This document shows, in pieces, positions 1-10,126 of a stretch of 64,000 bases of DNA. The position numbers were made by a program, and so were the translations under genes. The stretch is from Subtercola boreus (lineage in GTDB: Bacteria; Actinomycetota; Actinomycetes; Actinomycetales; Microbacteriaceae), in contig NZ_VFOO01000001.1 in assembly GCF_006716115.1 (NCBI RefSeq), positions 992,001-1,056,000 on the forward strand, written 5' to 3'. Numbering within the stretch: the stretch's first letter is position 1; each line of letters opens with the position of its first letter. The notes beneath the pieces are model-generated. The model saw nothing but the letters and a program-made list of their open reading frames with translations, had not been told where the DNA came from and did no database searches.

Positions 1-1
1 C

Positions 2-598
2 CATGTTCTCTACCTGGTGCGCCACGGCGAGCAGGTCGACGCAGAGTACGGGGTCGCCGACGGGCCGCTCTCCCCGCGGGGAGAGCGCCAGGCGCGACTT
101 CTGGCCGACCGGCTGGGCGGCGTGCCGTTCGACAATGTCTGGCACTCGCCGCTCCAGCGCGCCGAGGAGACCGCCGCCATCATGGCCCGGCAGCTTCCCG
201 CGCTCGACCCGAAGCCCACCCCGCTGCTGTTCGACTGCGTTCCGACCGAGTACAGCCCGGAGATGCCGAAGGCGTTCGAGCCGTTCTTCAACTCGGTGAC
301 CGAAGACGAGGTCGACGCGGGCCGGGCGCAGATGTCCGACGCGGTCGCCGAGTTTTTGACGCCGTCCCGGGAGACCACCCACGATCTGCTGATCACGCAC
401 AACTTCGTCATCGGCTGGTTCGTGCGCGAGGCCCTCAGCGCGCCGGGCTGGCGGTGGGTCGGCGTGAACCAGGCCAATTGCGGTCTCACGATCATCCGGT
501 ACCGGAGCGGGCGGATGCCCGAGCTCGTGACGCACAACGATCTCGGCCACCTGCCGGTCGAGCTCCGTACCGGCCTCGCCGACCAGCAGCCCTACTGA
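2..598 (+). CDS. histidine phosphatase family protein (5' end outside window)
   Basis: Phosphohistidine phosphatase of the phosphoglycerate-mutase-like superfamily. The frame is already open at base 2 and reads Y-L-V-R-H-G-E; RHG carries the catalytic His that is transiently phosphorylated. Only a few N-terminal residues can be missing. A second conserved His lies in the segment I-T-H-N-F near residue 133, where the family has its second active-site His. A GTG at 17 is in frame but would start inside the first beta strand, so it is rejected. Members act on sugar phosphates, cofactor intermediates or phosphoproteins; the sequence does not choose among these. The gene converges on the GNAT gene, with 7 bp between the stops. 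Confidence 0.9.
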   Translation, partial: HVLYLVRHGEQVDAEYGVADGPLSPRGERQARLLADRLGGVPFDNVWHSPLQRAEETAAIMARQLPALDPKPTPLLFDCVPTEYSPEMPKAFEPFFNSVTEDEVDAGRAQMSDAVAEFLTPSRETTHDLLITHNFVIGWFVREALSAPGWRWVGVNQANCGLTIIRYRSGRMPELVTHNDLGHLPVELRTGLADQQPY

Positions 599-605
599 CG
601 CGGCC

Positions 606-1067
606 TCAGCCCAGCGCTTTGCGGTACCAGTTCGTCGCGTTCGGGTTGTCGTTGTACGCGGGGATGTTCTCGTAGCCGCGCCGCGCGTAGAGCTTCGCGG
701 CCCCGAGCAGGCTCGCGTTCGTGTCGAGCACGACGGCGGTGGCGCCGAAGTCCCGCGCCCGGTCTTCGAGCCGCTGCATCAGGATGCCCGCCCAGCCCTG
801 CCCGCGTGCCGGCGGTTCCAGCCAGACGTGTTTGACCTCGAACGTGGTGTCGTCCTGTCGCCGAATGCCGCCGCAGCCGACCGGCCCATCGTCATCGCCG
901 CGCAGAAGCAGAAAGACGCCCTCCGGTGGTAGGAAGAGGGCCGGATCGGGGAACGTCACCCGGTACGTGCCGCGTTCGGGCGGGAAGCCGTCGGCCCGGG
1001 AGGCGAAGTAATGCTCGAGGAGCAGCCGGGCGTCCGGATCGCTGACGGGGCATTCGACGACGTGCAC
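606..1067 (-). CDS. GNAT family N-acetyltransferase
   Basis: A 153-residue single-domain GNAT acetyltransferase, predicted to move an acetyl group from acetyl-CoA to an amine. The acetyl-CoA pyrophosphate loop is visible as P-P-A-R-G-Q-G-W-A-G near residues 87-96 (the R/Q-x-x-G-x-G/A motif), after the strand that ends in V-K-H-V-W-L. The C-terminal strand Y-A-R-R-G-Y-E is also typical. The substrate cannot be read from sequence. The start is GTG at 1067: a TAGGCT box (1074-1079, minus strand) ends 6 nt before it and no Shine-Dalgarno fits, so the message is probably leaderless. It is transcribed divergently from dapB. Confidence 0.88.
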   Translation of the reverse strand: MHVVECPVSDPDARLLLEHYFASRADGFPPERGTYRVTFPDPALFLPPEGVFLLLRGDDDGPVGCGGIRRQDDTTFEVKHVWLEPPARGQGWAGILMQRLEDRARDFGATAVVLDTNASLLGAAKLYARRGYENIPAYNDNPNATNWYRKALG

Positions 1068-1102
1068 AGGGAAAGCCTACGCGCGCTTGGTAGATTGGCT
1101 GT
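1068..1102. promoter_or_regulatory. compact divergent promoter region between GNAT gene and dapB
   Basis: Only 35 bp separate the two start codons. On the minus strand TAGGCT (1074-1079) sits 6 nt before the GTG at 1067. On the plus strand TAGATT (1091-1096) sits 6 nt before the ATG at 1103. Both fit actinobacterial -10 boxes driving leaderless transcripts. Any -35 contact for one gene must fall inside the other gene's -10/start region. Confidence 0.6.
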
Positions 1103-1981
1103 ATGAGTACCAAGGTGGCCATCGTCGGTGCGTCGGGCAAGATGGGGCGGCTGGCGCACGAGCTGCTGACGCGCCGGGCGGGCGACGCGGCAGCTGCGAC
1201 GTCTGCAGAAGCTGCGGCGTCTGCAGATGCGGAGCCGGAGTTCGAGATCGTCGCCGAACTGGGTTCGAAAGACGCGCTCGACGGGATGATCGGGGCCGAC
1301 GTCGTGCTCGACGTCACCGTGCCGGGGGCCAGCCAGTCCGTCGTCGACTTCGCGGTCTCGCACGGCATCAACGTGCTCGTCGGCACCTCGGGCTGGTCGG
1401 GCGACCGCATCCTCGCACTCGAGCACCGCGTCTCCGCCACTCCCGGCACCGGGGTGGTGATCGTGCCGAACTTCTCGCTCGGCTCGGTGCTCGCCACCGC
1501 CTTCGCCGCCATGGCCGCGCAGTTCTTCGACTCCATCGAGATCGTCGAGGCGCACGGCTCGACCAAGCTCGACTCCCCGTCGGGCACCGCCGTGCGCACC
1601 GCCGAACTCATCGCGGCCGCCCGGGCGGGTGTCGGCCCCGTCTCCGCGCCGCACACCGACCAGCGCGCCCGCGGCCAGCAGGTGGCGAGCGTTCCCGTGC
1701 ACAGCCTGCGGCTGCAGGGCGTCGTCGCGAAGCAGTCCGTGATCTTCGGCGGTGTCGGTGAGGTGCTGACCCTCAGCCACGAGACACTGTCGTCGACGTC
1801 GTACGAGGCCGGCATCCTGCTCGGCCTCCGCGCGGCGACCACCGCCACGGGGGTGACAGTGGGTCTCGACCGGCTCCTCGACCTGACCAGGCTGCTCGGT
1901 GCACCGAGCACGCCGAACGACAGCTGGAAGCCGGAGCCCGAGCGCGTCTCCGGCCAGGCTGCGCGGGTGACCACCGCATGA
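1103..1981 (+). CDS. dapB: 4-hydroxy-tetrahydrodipicolinate reductase
   Basis: Reduces the dihydrodipicolinate-level intermediate with NAD(P)H in the lysine/diaminopimelate pathway (cytosol). Residues 6-15 form the dinucleotide-binding G-x-x-G-x-M-G turn. The catalytic block reads E-A-H-G-S-T-K-L-D-S-P-S-G-T-A (about 149-163): the first His (H151) and Lys (K155) of the family H-H-x-x-K motif are present, but the second His is Gly152. At 292 aa it is longer than the usual 245-270. Part of the excess is an Ala/Ser/Glu-rich insert at residues 27-45, encoded by an imperfect 18-bp tandem repeat near 1191-1234. Start ATG 1103 follows TAGATT by 6 nt (leaderless). Its stop overlaps the next gene's start by 4 bp. 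Confidence 0.93.
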   Translation: MSTKVAIVGASGKMGRLAHELLTRRAGDAAAATSAEAAASADAEPEFEIVAELGSKDALDGMIGADVVLDVTVPGASQSVVDFAVSHGINVLVGTSGWSGDRILALEHRVSATPGTGVVIVPNFSLGSVLATAFAAMAAQFFDSIEIVEAHGSTKLDSPSGTAVRTAELIAAARAGVGPVSAPHTDQRARGQQVASVPVHSLRLQGVVAKQSVIFGGVGEVLTLSHETLSSTSYEAGILLGLRAATTATGVTVGLDRLLDLTRLLGAPSTPNDSWKPEPERVSGQAARVTTA

Positions 1982-2430
1982 AGGGCCGGATCGCGGCGCT
2001 CGTGATGGCCCTGCTGCTCGTGCTCTATCTGGGGCTGGTGTTCCAGCGGGCGATTCTCTTCATCGGTTCCGGTGTTGCGGTGGGAATCGTCATCGGGATC
2101 GCCCTGTTGGTGCTGCCGATCGTCGGGGCCTGGGCGCTCTACCGCGAGCTGCTGTTCGGGTTCCGCACCCAGAAACTCGTCGGCATCCTGCGGCAGACCG
2201 ATGACCTCCCGGTGGACGATCTGCCGAAACGCCCCAGCGGTCGTCCCTTCCGCGCGGAGGCCGATGAAGAGTTCGAGGTCTACCGGGCAGAGGTCGAGTC
2301 GGCTCCCGAAAGCTGGAAGGCGTGGTTCCGGCTGGGTCTCGCGTACGACGCGAGCGGCGACCGAAAGCGCGCGCGCAGCGCACTGCGTCAGGCGATCGCG
2401 TTCTACCGGGCGGAGCCGAACGCGGCGTGA
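1978..2430 (+). CDS. small membrane protein with a TPR-like C-terminus
   Basis: A 150-residue protein whose ATG overlaps the dapB stop (ATGA), so the two are translationally coupled. Two hydrophobic helices (about 6-23 and 27-52) are followed by a charged cytosolic part. Residues 110-145 resemble one tetratricopeptide unit: S-W-K-A-W-F-R-L-G-L-A-Y, then a turn with D-x-x-x-A-R-x-A-L and A-I. A lone TPR after two membrane spans suggests a scaffold or interaction role, but no specific function is known to me. Linkage to dapB is not evidence of a role in lysine synthesis. Confidence 0.85.
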   Translation: MKGRIAALVMALLLVLYLGLVFQRAILFIGSGVAVGIVIGIALLVLPIVGAWALYRELLFGFRTQKLVGILRQTDDLPVDDLPKRPSGRPFRAEADEEFEVYRAEVESAPESWKAWFRLGLAYDASGDRKRARSALRQAIAFYRAEPNAA

Positions 2431-2442
2431 GGCCGGGCTGCC

Positions 2443-3330
2443 TCAGCCGGCCAGCGCCTTCGCGACCGTCTGGCGGAGGTCGGTGTCCCTGAAGGTGAAC
2501 CCGTCGGAAGCGATCAGCTCCGACGACTCGTTCTGGTCGCTGAGGATGAGTTCCCTGCCCGCATCGGCCAGGATTCCCTTGATGGCCCACGCCGGCGCCG
2601 GCAGCCAGTAGGGGCGGTGCACCTGCTCCGCGATCGCGCGCATCACCTCGGCGGCGGTCGCCGGGGTCGGCGCGGCGAGGTTCACGGCCCCGCTCAGCTT
2701 CGATTCGAGCAGGTGCCGGATGCCTGCAGCCTCGTCGTACAGGCTGATCCAGGGCCAGTGCTGCGCACCGGAGCCGAGAGGACCCGCGCCGCCGAGCCGC
2801 GCGATCAGGCTGAGGGTCTTCGTCAGGCCGCCCGGTCCGAGCACCACCCCCGTGCGGAAGTTCACGACCCGGGTGGCCGGTAGCGCGATCTGTGAGGCGC
2901 GCTCCCAGGCGTCGACGACCTTCGGCAGGAAGCCCTCGCCCATCGCGCTCTGCTCCGTCAGCACCTCACCGGGCCGGTCGCCGTAGTAGCCGACGGCCGA
3001 TCCGCTGAGGAAGACCGCCGGGGGGTTCTCTGCCCGGGCGATCGCTGCCGCGAGGGTGGTGGTCGCATTGACCCGGGAATCGAGGATCGTGCGCTTGTAC
3101 GACAGCGTCCAGGGCAGGCGGGAGATGGATGCTCCCGAGAGGTTGATCACGGCGTCGGCGTGTTCCACCGTCTCCTGGTTCAGCCACCGGGCATCCGGGT
3201 CCCACATGCGTTCGTCGGCGGCGCGGGTCGGGTGTCGCACAAGCCGCACCACCGTGTGGCCGGCGTCTCGGAGCTGCGTGGTGAGCTCGGTGCCGATGAA
3301 CCCCGACCCACCGGAGATGAGGATGTGCAT
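2443..3330 (-). CDS. TIGR01777-family NAD(P)-dependent epimerase/oxidoreductase
   Basis: A 295-aa extended short-chain dehydrogenase. The N-terminus I-S-G-G-S-G-F-I-G-T-E (residues 5-15) is the G-x-x-G-x-x-G dinucleotide motif. S-G-S-A-V-G-Y-Y-G near 110 holds the Ser and Y-x-x-x-like active region of this family, and the C-terminal third has the DUF1731-like sequence ending in L-R-Q-T-V-A-K-A-L. Length and motif order fit TIGR01777 (E. coli YfcH, M. tuberculosis Rv2216), whose substrate is unknown. In mycobacteria this gene neighbours dlaT/lipB; here it lies far from the E2 gene at 60574. Start ATG 3330 has AAGG about 8 nt upstream. Confidence 0.9.
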   Translation of the reverse strand: MHILISGGSGFIGTELTTQLRDAGHTVVRLVRHPTRAADERMWDPDARWLNQETVEHADAVINLSGASISRLPWTLSYKRTILDSRVNATTTLAAAIARAENPPAVFLSGSAVGYYGDRPGEVLTEQSAMGEGFLPKVVDAWERASQIALPATRVVNFRTGVVLGPGGLTKTLSLIARLGGAGPLGSGAQHWPWISLYDEAAGIRHLLESKLSGAVNLAAPTPATAAEVMRAIAEQVHRPYWLPAPAWAIKGILADAGRELILSDQNESSELIASDGFTFRDTDLRQTVAKALAG

Positions 3331-3448
3331 GGCGTCACGGCCTTCCGGTTCGGTCTCTACAGACTACATTCAGATTGGCCCAGCACACTGGGCGTCGGCG
3401 CTCCACCGGGGCCTCTGGGGGCAGAGCAGTACAGATCGAGGTTGTGGC

Positions 3449-4762
3449 ATGGGTTCTCTCGGGAGCGCCAGCATCGTCGACGGTCCCGTCGTCTGGGCGG
3501 TCTACGCCGTCGCGGCCCTCCTCGCTCTCTGCCTCCTCCTGGTGCGGCCGAACCGGGGCTGGCTCCGGGGCCGCTGGGTCACGGTCGCCGTCGTCTCGAT
3601 GCTGGTCGGCGCCGGTGCCGGCCTACTGCTCACCTGGTTCACGGATGACCTGCTGAACCTCTTCGGTGTCGACTTCTCGTTCGTGACCCGGGCCTGGATC
3701 GCCGTCTCGGTGGCCGGCGTCGCCCTCGGGTTCTGCTCCGTCGTGGCGGGCCGCCTCCGCCGGAAGCTGCTCGGCATCGTCGGCGTGCTCGTCTTCCTCG
3801 CCACGGGTGCGATGAGCATCAACATCGACATCGGAACCTACCCCACCCTGCAGTCGCTGGCCGGGGTGAGCCCCTACGACACCTCGACGCTGCCGGCGCT
3901 CGGCAGAGCGACCACCCTTCCGATGCCCCTCGAGGCCAGCTGGGTACCGCCCTCCAACCTCCCTGCGGCGGGTTCGATCTCCAGCGTGCGGATCCCGGGA
4001 ACGGTGTCGGGGTTCGACGCCCGGGACGGCCTGGTCTACCTTCCCCCAGCGGCCCTGGTGGCGAACCCGCCGGTGCTGCCTGTCGTCATCGCGCTCTCGG
4101 GCCAGCCCGGAGCGCCGGCGGACCCTCTCGTCTCCGGCCACCTCGCCGAGTCGCTCGACGCGTTCGCGAAGGCGCACCACGGGCTCGCCCCGATCGTCGT
4201 CAGTCCCGACCAGCTCGGTGCCCCCGAGAACAACCCGATGTGCGTCGACGGCGCGCTCGGCAACGCGGCCACCTACCTCACTGTCGATGTCGTCGCCTGG
4301 ATCACCGCGCACCTGCCGGTCGCCGACCCACCAGACCAGTGGGCGATCGCAGGATTCTCCGAGGGCGGCACCTGCGCCGTCCAGCTCGGCGCCGAGCATC
4401 CGGAGCTCTTCGGCGCGCTGCTCGACATCTCGGGCGAGCTCGTGCCGACCAACGGCAGCACCGTGCAGGAGACGATCGACTCCGGTTTCGCGGGCAGCCT
4501 CGCCGCCTACACGGCTGCGCAGCCGCTCACGATCCTGAAGGAACACACACCCTACGCTGGGAGCTTCGCCGTGTTCGCCGTCGGGGAGAACGACGCCGAG
4601 TTCCGAACGACGGCTCTAGAGGTGTCGGCTGCTGCGAAGGCGGCCGGGATGACCACCACCTTCTTCGAGGCACCGGGAAGTGCCCACGACTACACGACGG
4701 CGACCTACGCGTTCGCCCGCGGCGTCGCGCTCCTCTCCTCGCACTGGGGGCTCGCCACGTGA
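3449..4762 (+). CDS. membrane-anchored alpha/beta-hydrolase esterase, partner of the MprF-like gene
   Basis: A 437-aa protein with about four N-terminal membrane helices (residues 9-125) followed by an esterase-D/antigen-85-like hydrolase domain. The nucleophile elbow is G-F-S-E-G-G with Ser near 304; a candidate acid is the Asp of E-N-D-A-E (about 381) and the His is in S-A-H-D-Y (about 411). The open frame runs back to 3056, but ATG 3449 has a CGAGGT Shine-Dalgarno and begins just before the first helix, so that start is chosen. Its stop overlaps the GTG of the next gene. Established precedent: aminoacyl-phosphatidylglycerol synthases are often paired with hydrolases that remove the amino acid (AhyD in Enterococcus faecium). 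I infer the same job here; the substrate is unproven. Confidence 0.85.
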   Translation: MGSLGSASIVDGPVVWAVYAVAALLALCLLLVRPNRGWLRGRWVTVAVVSMLVGAGAGLLLTWFTDDLLNLFGVDFSFVTRAWIAVSVAGVALGFCSVVAGRLRRKLLGIVGVLVFLATGAMSINIDIGTYPTLQSLAGVSPYDTSTLPALGRATTLPMPLEASWVPPSNLPAAGSISSVRIPGTVSGFDARDGLVYLPPAALVANPPVLPVVIALSGQPGAPADPLVSGHLAESLDAFAKAHHGLAPIVVSPDQLGAPENNPMCVDGALGNAATYLTVDVVAWITAHLPVADPPDQWAIAGFSEGGTCAVQLGAEHPELFGALLDISGELVPTNGSTVQETIDSGFAGSLAAYTAAQPLTILKEHTPYAGSFAVFAVGENDAEFRTTALEVSAAAKAAGMTTTFFEAPGSAHDYTTATYAFARGVALLSSHWGLAT

Positions 4763-7320
4763 CGGCGCCCCAGACGGCAGCCCTGCCTGCGGAGGTGAAG
4801 GCGCCCGCGAAAAGGCGTCGGTGGCTCGGCTCGGTCGGCCGCTGGGCCGCCTCCATACCGTTCACCTGGGTGATCGTCGGCGTCGCGATCGCCGTCGGCA
4901 TCCTGCAGATGGTCTTCCGCGCCTCTCTCGGCCGGCTCTTCGGGAGCCTGCTGTCGCTGAGCTTCGACCAGGTCGTCAGCCAGCACCACTGGTTCGCCGG
5001 GATCACGAGCGTGCTGTTCGCCGCTCGGGCCCTGCACATCGTCGTTCTGATGCCGATCATCCTGATCGTGCTCGGGGCAGCCGAACGACTGCTCGGCACC
5101 TGGCGCACCGTGATGGTCTACCTCACGGTGGCGGTGGTCGCGACCGCCCTCGGCCTGGCGCTCCAGGGCCTCGGCATCTGGCTCGGGGTGATCGTGGCCG
5201 AGCAGGTGCGGTCGATGGCGACGATCGATCCGCTCATCCCCGTGGTCGGAGCCATTCTGGCCGCCAGTGCGTTTGCCGGTCCGTTGCTCCGGCGGCGCAT
5301 CCGGGTCCTCGGTTTCGCGGCCCTCCTCATGTTCGTGCTCTACTCGGGCCTGCCGTCCGACCTCTACCGGCTTCTGGCCGCGGTCGTCGGGCTGCTGTTC
5401 GGCATGTACCTCCGCCGTCGCCAGCACGGGCCGGCAGCGCGCCGGGTCACCCGCAGCAGCCACCGCGAGCTCCGGTCGCTGCTCGCCTCGCTCGTGGCCA
5501 TCACCGCGGTCGGCCCGTTGATCACGATCGTCTCGCCGAACGGCTTCGGGCCGTTGCAACCCCTGGGCCTCCTCTTTCGCGACACGCTCTCGAGCCAGGC
5601 GGACATCGCCGCCGCCTGCGTGTCGGGGCAGTACAGCGAAGCCTGCTCGGATGCCGTCGCCGCGGCGCGGCTCGACGGCGTCGGACCGGTGCTCGTCACG
5701 CTCCTCCCGCTCGTCGTGCTGCTCGTCTCCGCCCTCGGCATCGTGCGGGGAAGACGGGTCGCGCTCTGGCTCGCCGTCGCGGTCAACCTCTTTCTCGCCG
5801 TGCTCGGGGTGACCTACTACGGGGTCTTCCCCTCGCTCGGCGCGAACACGTTCTTCGACCTCTCGAACGGCCAGTTCGACCAGCACAGCGTCTCCGTCGT
5901 GATCTCCATCGTCCTGCCGCTGCTGATCGCAGGCCTCCTCGTCTCGTCGCTCCGCATCTTCCCCACCGAGTTCTCCTCCGGTGCGACCCCCCGCTTCTTC
6001 CTGGTCGTCGCCGCGGCCCTGGCCGTGGTCGGTTCGCTCTACCTGTCGGTCGCCTGGCTGCTCCGGAACGACTTCGCCCCCGCGGTGACCATCGGTGACC
6101 TCCTCTCGGATCTGCCCGAGCGATTCATGCCTGTCGGCTTCCTCTCCCTCGAACGCTCCGAGGTTCTGCCGTCCAGTGATGCGACGCGCCTGCTCTACGA
6201 ATGGGTGGGGCCGGTCTTCTGGCTCATCGTCATCGCCGCGGCGGCGCTCTCGATCAGCCGGCTGAAGGTGGGTTCCGAGGCGAACGCGAGTGCGCGGATC
6301 CGGTCGCTCCTGCACTCCGGGGTGACGGGCTCGCTCTCCTGGATGGCGACCTGGACCGGGCACCACTACTGGTTCCAAGGGCCGGAGCCGGGAGCTCCCG
6401 CGGTCGCCTACCGGGTGATCAACGGCATCGCCATCGCGACGGGGGAGCCGCTCTGCGCTCCGGATGACCGGGCCGGAGCGATCGCGGACTTCGCCAGGTA
6501 CTGCACCGACCATGGCTGGACGCCGGTGTTCTACGCGGTCTCGGGCGACCTCGTGCCGCACTTCCGCCAGATGCACTGGTCGCTCATGCAGATCGCCGAG
6601 GAGGCTGTCGTCGAGGTGTCGTCGTTCAGTCTCGAGGGCAAGAAGATGCAGGGCATCCGCACCGCCATCAACAAGGCCGTGAAGCTCGGCATCACCGCCG
6701 AGTGGACGTCGTTCGCCCGGCTGAGCGCCTCGCAGATCGCCCAGGTGCGGGACATCTCCGAGCTCTGGGTCGCCGAGAAGGACTTGCCCGAAATGGGGTT
6801 CACGCTCGGCGGACTCGACGAGCTCACCGATCCGGATGTGCGGCTCATGCTGGCCGTCGACACCGACGGCTCCGTGCTCGGCGTGACCAGCTGGCTGCCG
6901 AGCTACCGGCGCGGCGAGGTCTGCGGGTGGACCCTCGACTTCATGAGGCGGCGGCCGGACTCGGTGAACGGCGTGATGGAGTTCCTGATCGCCGAGACCA
7001 TCCTTCGCGCCCAGGAGTCGGGCCTCGACTTCGTGAGCCTCTCAGCGGCGCCGCTCGCGCAAGGAGCCCCGGAGGGCGGAGAGCGGCAGGAGGGCGCCAC
7101 CCAGGCGCTCCTCTCCGTGCTGGGCCGAGCGCTCGAGCCGGTCTACGGGTTCCAGTCCCTGCTGTCGTTCAAGCAGAAGTTCAAGCCCGCTCGCGTGCCG
7201 CTCTACCTCGCGTATGCCGATCCGCTCTCGCTCCCGGTGGTGGGCGTCAGCCTGGCCCGCGCCTATGTGCCGACATTCTCGGCCCGGCACGCCTTCGGCT
7301 TCCTCACCCGCGGTTCGTAG
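4759..7320 (+). CDS. MprF-like lipid aminoacyl synthase/flippase (DUF2156)
   Basis: An 853-aa integral membrane protein. Residues about 35-510 contain a dozen or so hydrophobic helices; the N-terminal six resemble a rhomboid-like bundle. Residues about 525-850 are a soluble DUF2156 domain, the tRNA-dependent aminoacyl transferase fold of MprF/aaPGS, with G-H-H-Y-W-F, V-I-N-G-I-A-I-A-T-G-E-P and K-M-Q-G-I-R-T-A-I-N-K as recognisable blocks. Such enzymes move Lys, Ala or Arg from aminoacyl-tRNA to phosphatidylglycerol or diacylglycerol and reduce membrane negative charge; the amino acid cannot be predicted. Start GTG 4759 overlaps the esterase stop (GTGA), implying coupled translation and stoichiometric production. 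Confidence 0.88.
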   Translation: MTAPQTAALPAEVKAPAKRRRWLGSVGRWAASIPFTWVIVGVAIAVGILQMVFRASLGRLFGSLLSLSFDQVVSQHHWFAGITSVLFAARALHIVVLMPIILIVLGAAERLLGTWRTVMVYLTVAVVATALGLALQGLGIWLGVIVAEQVRSMATIDPLIPVVGAILAASAFAGPLLRRRIRVLGFAALLMFVLYSGLPSDLYRLLAAVVGLLFGMYLRRRQHGPAARRVTRSSHRELRSLLASLVAITAVGPLITIVSPNGFGPLQPLGLLFRDTLSSQADIAAACVSGQYSEACSDAVAAARLDGVGPVLVTLLPLVVLLVSALGIVRGRRVALWLAVAVNLFLAVLGVTYYGVFPSLGANTFFDLSNGQFDQHSVSVVISIVLPLLIAGLLVSSLRIFPTEFSSGATPRFFLVVAAALAVVGSLYLSVAWLLRNDFAPAVTIGDLLSDLPERFMPVGFLSLERSEVLPSSDATRLLYEWVGPVFWLIVIAAAALSISRLKVGSEANASARIRSLLHSGVTGSLSWMATWTGHHYWFQGPEPGAPAVAYRVINGIAIATGEPLCAPDDRAGAIADFARYCTDHGWTPVFYAVSGDLVPHFRQMHWSLMQIAEEAVVEVSSFSLEGKKMQGIRTAINKAVKLGITAEWTSFARLSASQIAQVRDISELWVAEKDLPEMGFTLGGLDELTDPDVRLMLAVDTDGSVLGVTSWLPSYRRGEVCGWTLDFMRRRPDSVNGVMEFLIAETILRAQESGLDFVSLSAAPLAQGAPEGGERQEGATQALLSVLGRALEPVYGFQSLLSFKQKFKPARVPLYLAYADPLSLPVVGVSLARAYVPTFSARHAFGFLTRGS

Positions 7321-7322
7321 TG

Positions 7323-9225
<1,903 letters not shown>

Positions 9226-9310
9226 CTGATTCGGCATCACCTGGGCCGGCTCAGCCGGTTCGAGAGGGGCGCCTCCCAGCACTGTCAGCGGTGCGGAGGA
9301 TAATGGGTGG

Positions 9311-10126
9311 GTGCCCCTCTACCGTGATGAAGTCGTCGTGCTGCGCACCCACAAGCTGGGTGAAGCCGACCGCATCGTCACGATGCTCTCGCGCCAGCAC
9401 GGCAAGATCCGGGCCGTCGCGAAGGGGGTGCGCCGCACGGCGTCGAAGTTCGGCGCCCGGCTCGAACCGTTCATGGTCGCCGACGTGCAGTTCTTCGAGG
9501 GGCGAACGCTCGACACGATCACGCAGGCGGTGACCATCGCCTCCTACGGCGCAGAGATCGCTTCGGACTACGGCAGCTACACCGCCGCGAGTGCGATGGT
9601 CGAGACGGCCGACAAGCTGACGGATGCCGACGCGACGCAGCAGCAGTACCTCCTCCTCGTGGGAGCTCTCCGCTCGCTGTCGCGGGGCGAGCACGGTTCG
9701 AGCCTGACGCTGGACTCCTACCTGCTCCGCGCACTGTCGATGGCGGGCTGGGCGCCGAGCTTCTTCGACTGCGCGGTCTCCGGGGCTCCCGGCCCGCACT
9801 CGGCCTTCGTCGTGCAGCTGGGCGGTGTCGTCAGCGATGAACTCGCCCCACCCGGCACGCCCCGGCTCGACCCCGACACCCTCGGTCTGCTGAGCGCGCT
9901 GCTCTCCGGTGACTGGATCCTCGCCGACGCCGCGGCAGACCGGGTCAAGTCCCAGGCCAGCGGCATCGTGGCCGCGTACGCGCAGTGGCACCTGGAGCGC
10001 GGGCTCCGTTCGCTGCAGCACGTGGACCGGTCGAACGAACCGGTGAAGACCCTCCGGGACGCGCAACTGGCCCGCCACGCAGCATCCGGAACCTTCACCC
10101 CCACACCGAAAGCCCCGATCGTATGA
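9311..10126 (+). CDS. recO: DNA repair protein RecO
   Basis: Recombination mediator that helps load RecA at gaps with RecF/RecR. The N-terminal OB-fold ([13 protein letters not shown], then [10 protein letters not shown]) is clear, and overall length (271 aa) is normal. The C-terminal zinc module is eroded: where many actinobacterial RecO proteins have C-x-x-C-G-A-P-G-P-H and a later C-x-x-C, this one reads [10 protein letters not shown] and V-S-D-E-L, leaving a single Cys. Start GTG 9311 follows GATAAT (9299-9304) by 6 nt, suggesting a leaderless message; GGAGG 12 nt upstream is an alternative Shine-Dalgarno. Its stop overlaps uppS by 4 bp. Confidence 0.93.
   Translation: MPLYRDEVVVLRTHKLGEADRIVTMLSRQHGKIRAVAKGVRRTASKFGARLEPFMVADVQFFEGRTLDTITQAVTIASYGAEIASDYGSYTAASAMVETADKLTDADATQQQYLLLVGALRSLSRGEHGSSLTLDSYLLRALSMAGWAPSFFDCAVSGAPGPHSAFVVQLGGVVSDELAPPGTPRLDPDTLGLLSALLSGDWILADAAADRVKSQASGIVAAYAQWHLERGLRSLQHVDRSNEPVKTLRDAQLARHAASGTFTPTPKAPIV

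Noticed and set aside
454-675. Alternative plus-strand frame over the end of the phosphatase gene
   Set aside because: Out of frame with the RHG motif and without domain content.
3056-3448. Upstream extension of the esterase frame
   Set aside because: It overlaps the TIGR01777 gene on the other strand; ATG 3449 has a Shine-Dalgarno and precedes the first helix.
4705-6576. Minus-strand open frame of 623 codons
   Set aside because: Antisense to the MprF-like gene; translation is a charged low-complexity string without domains.
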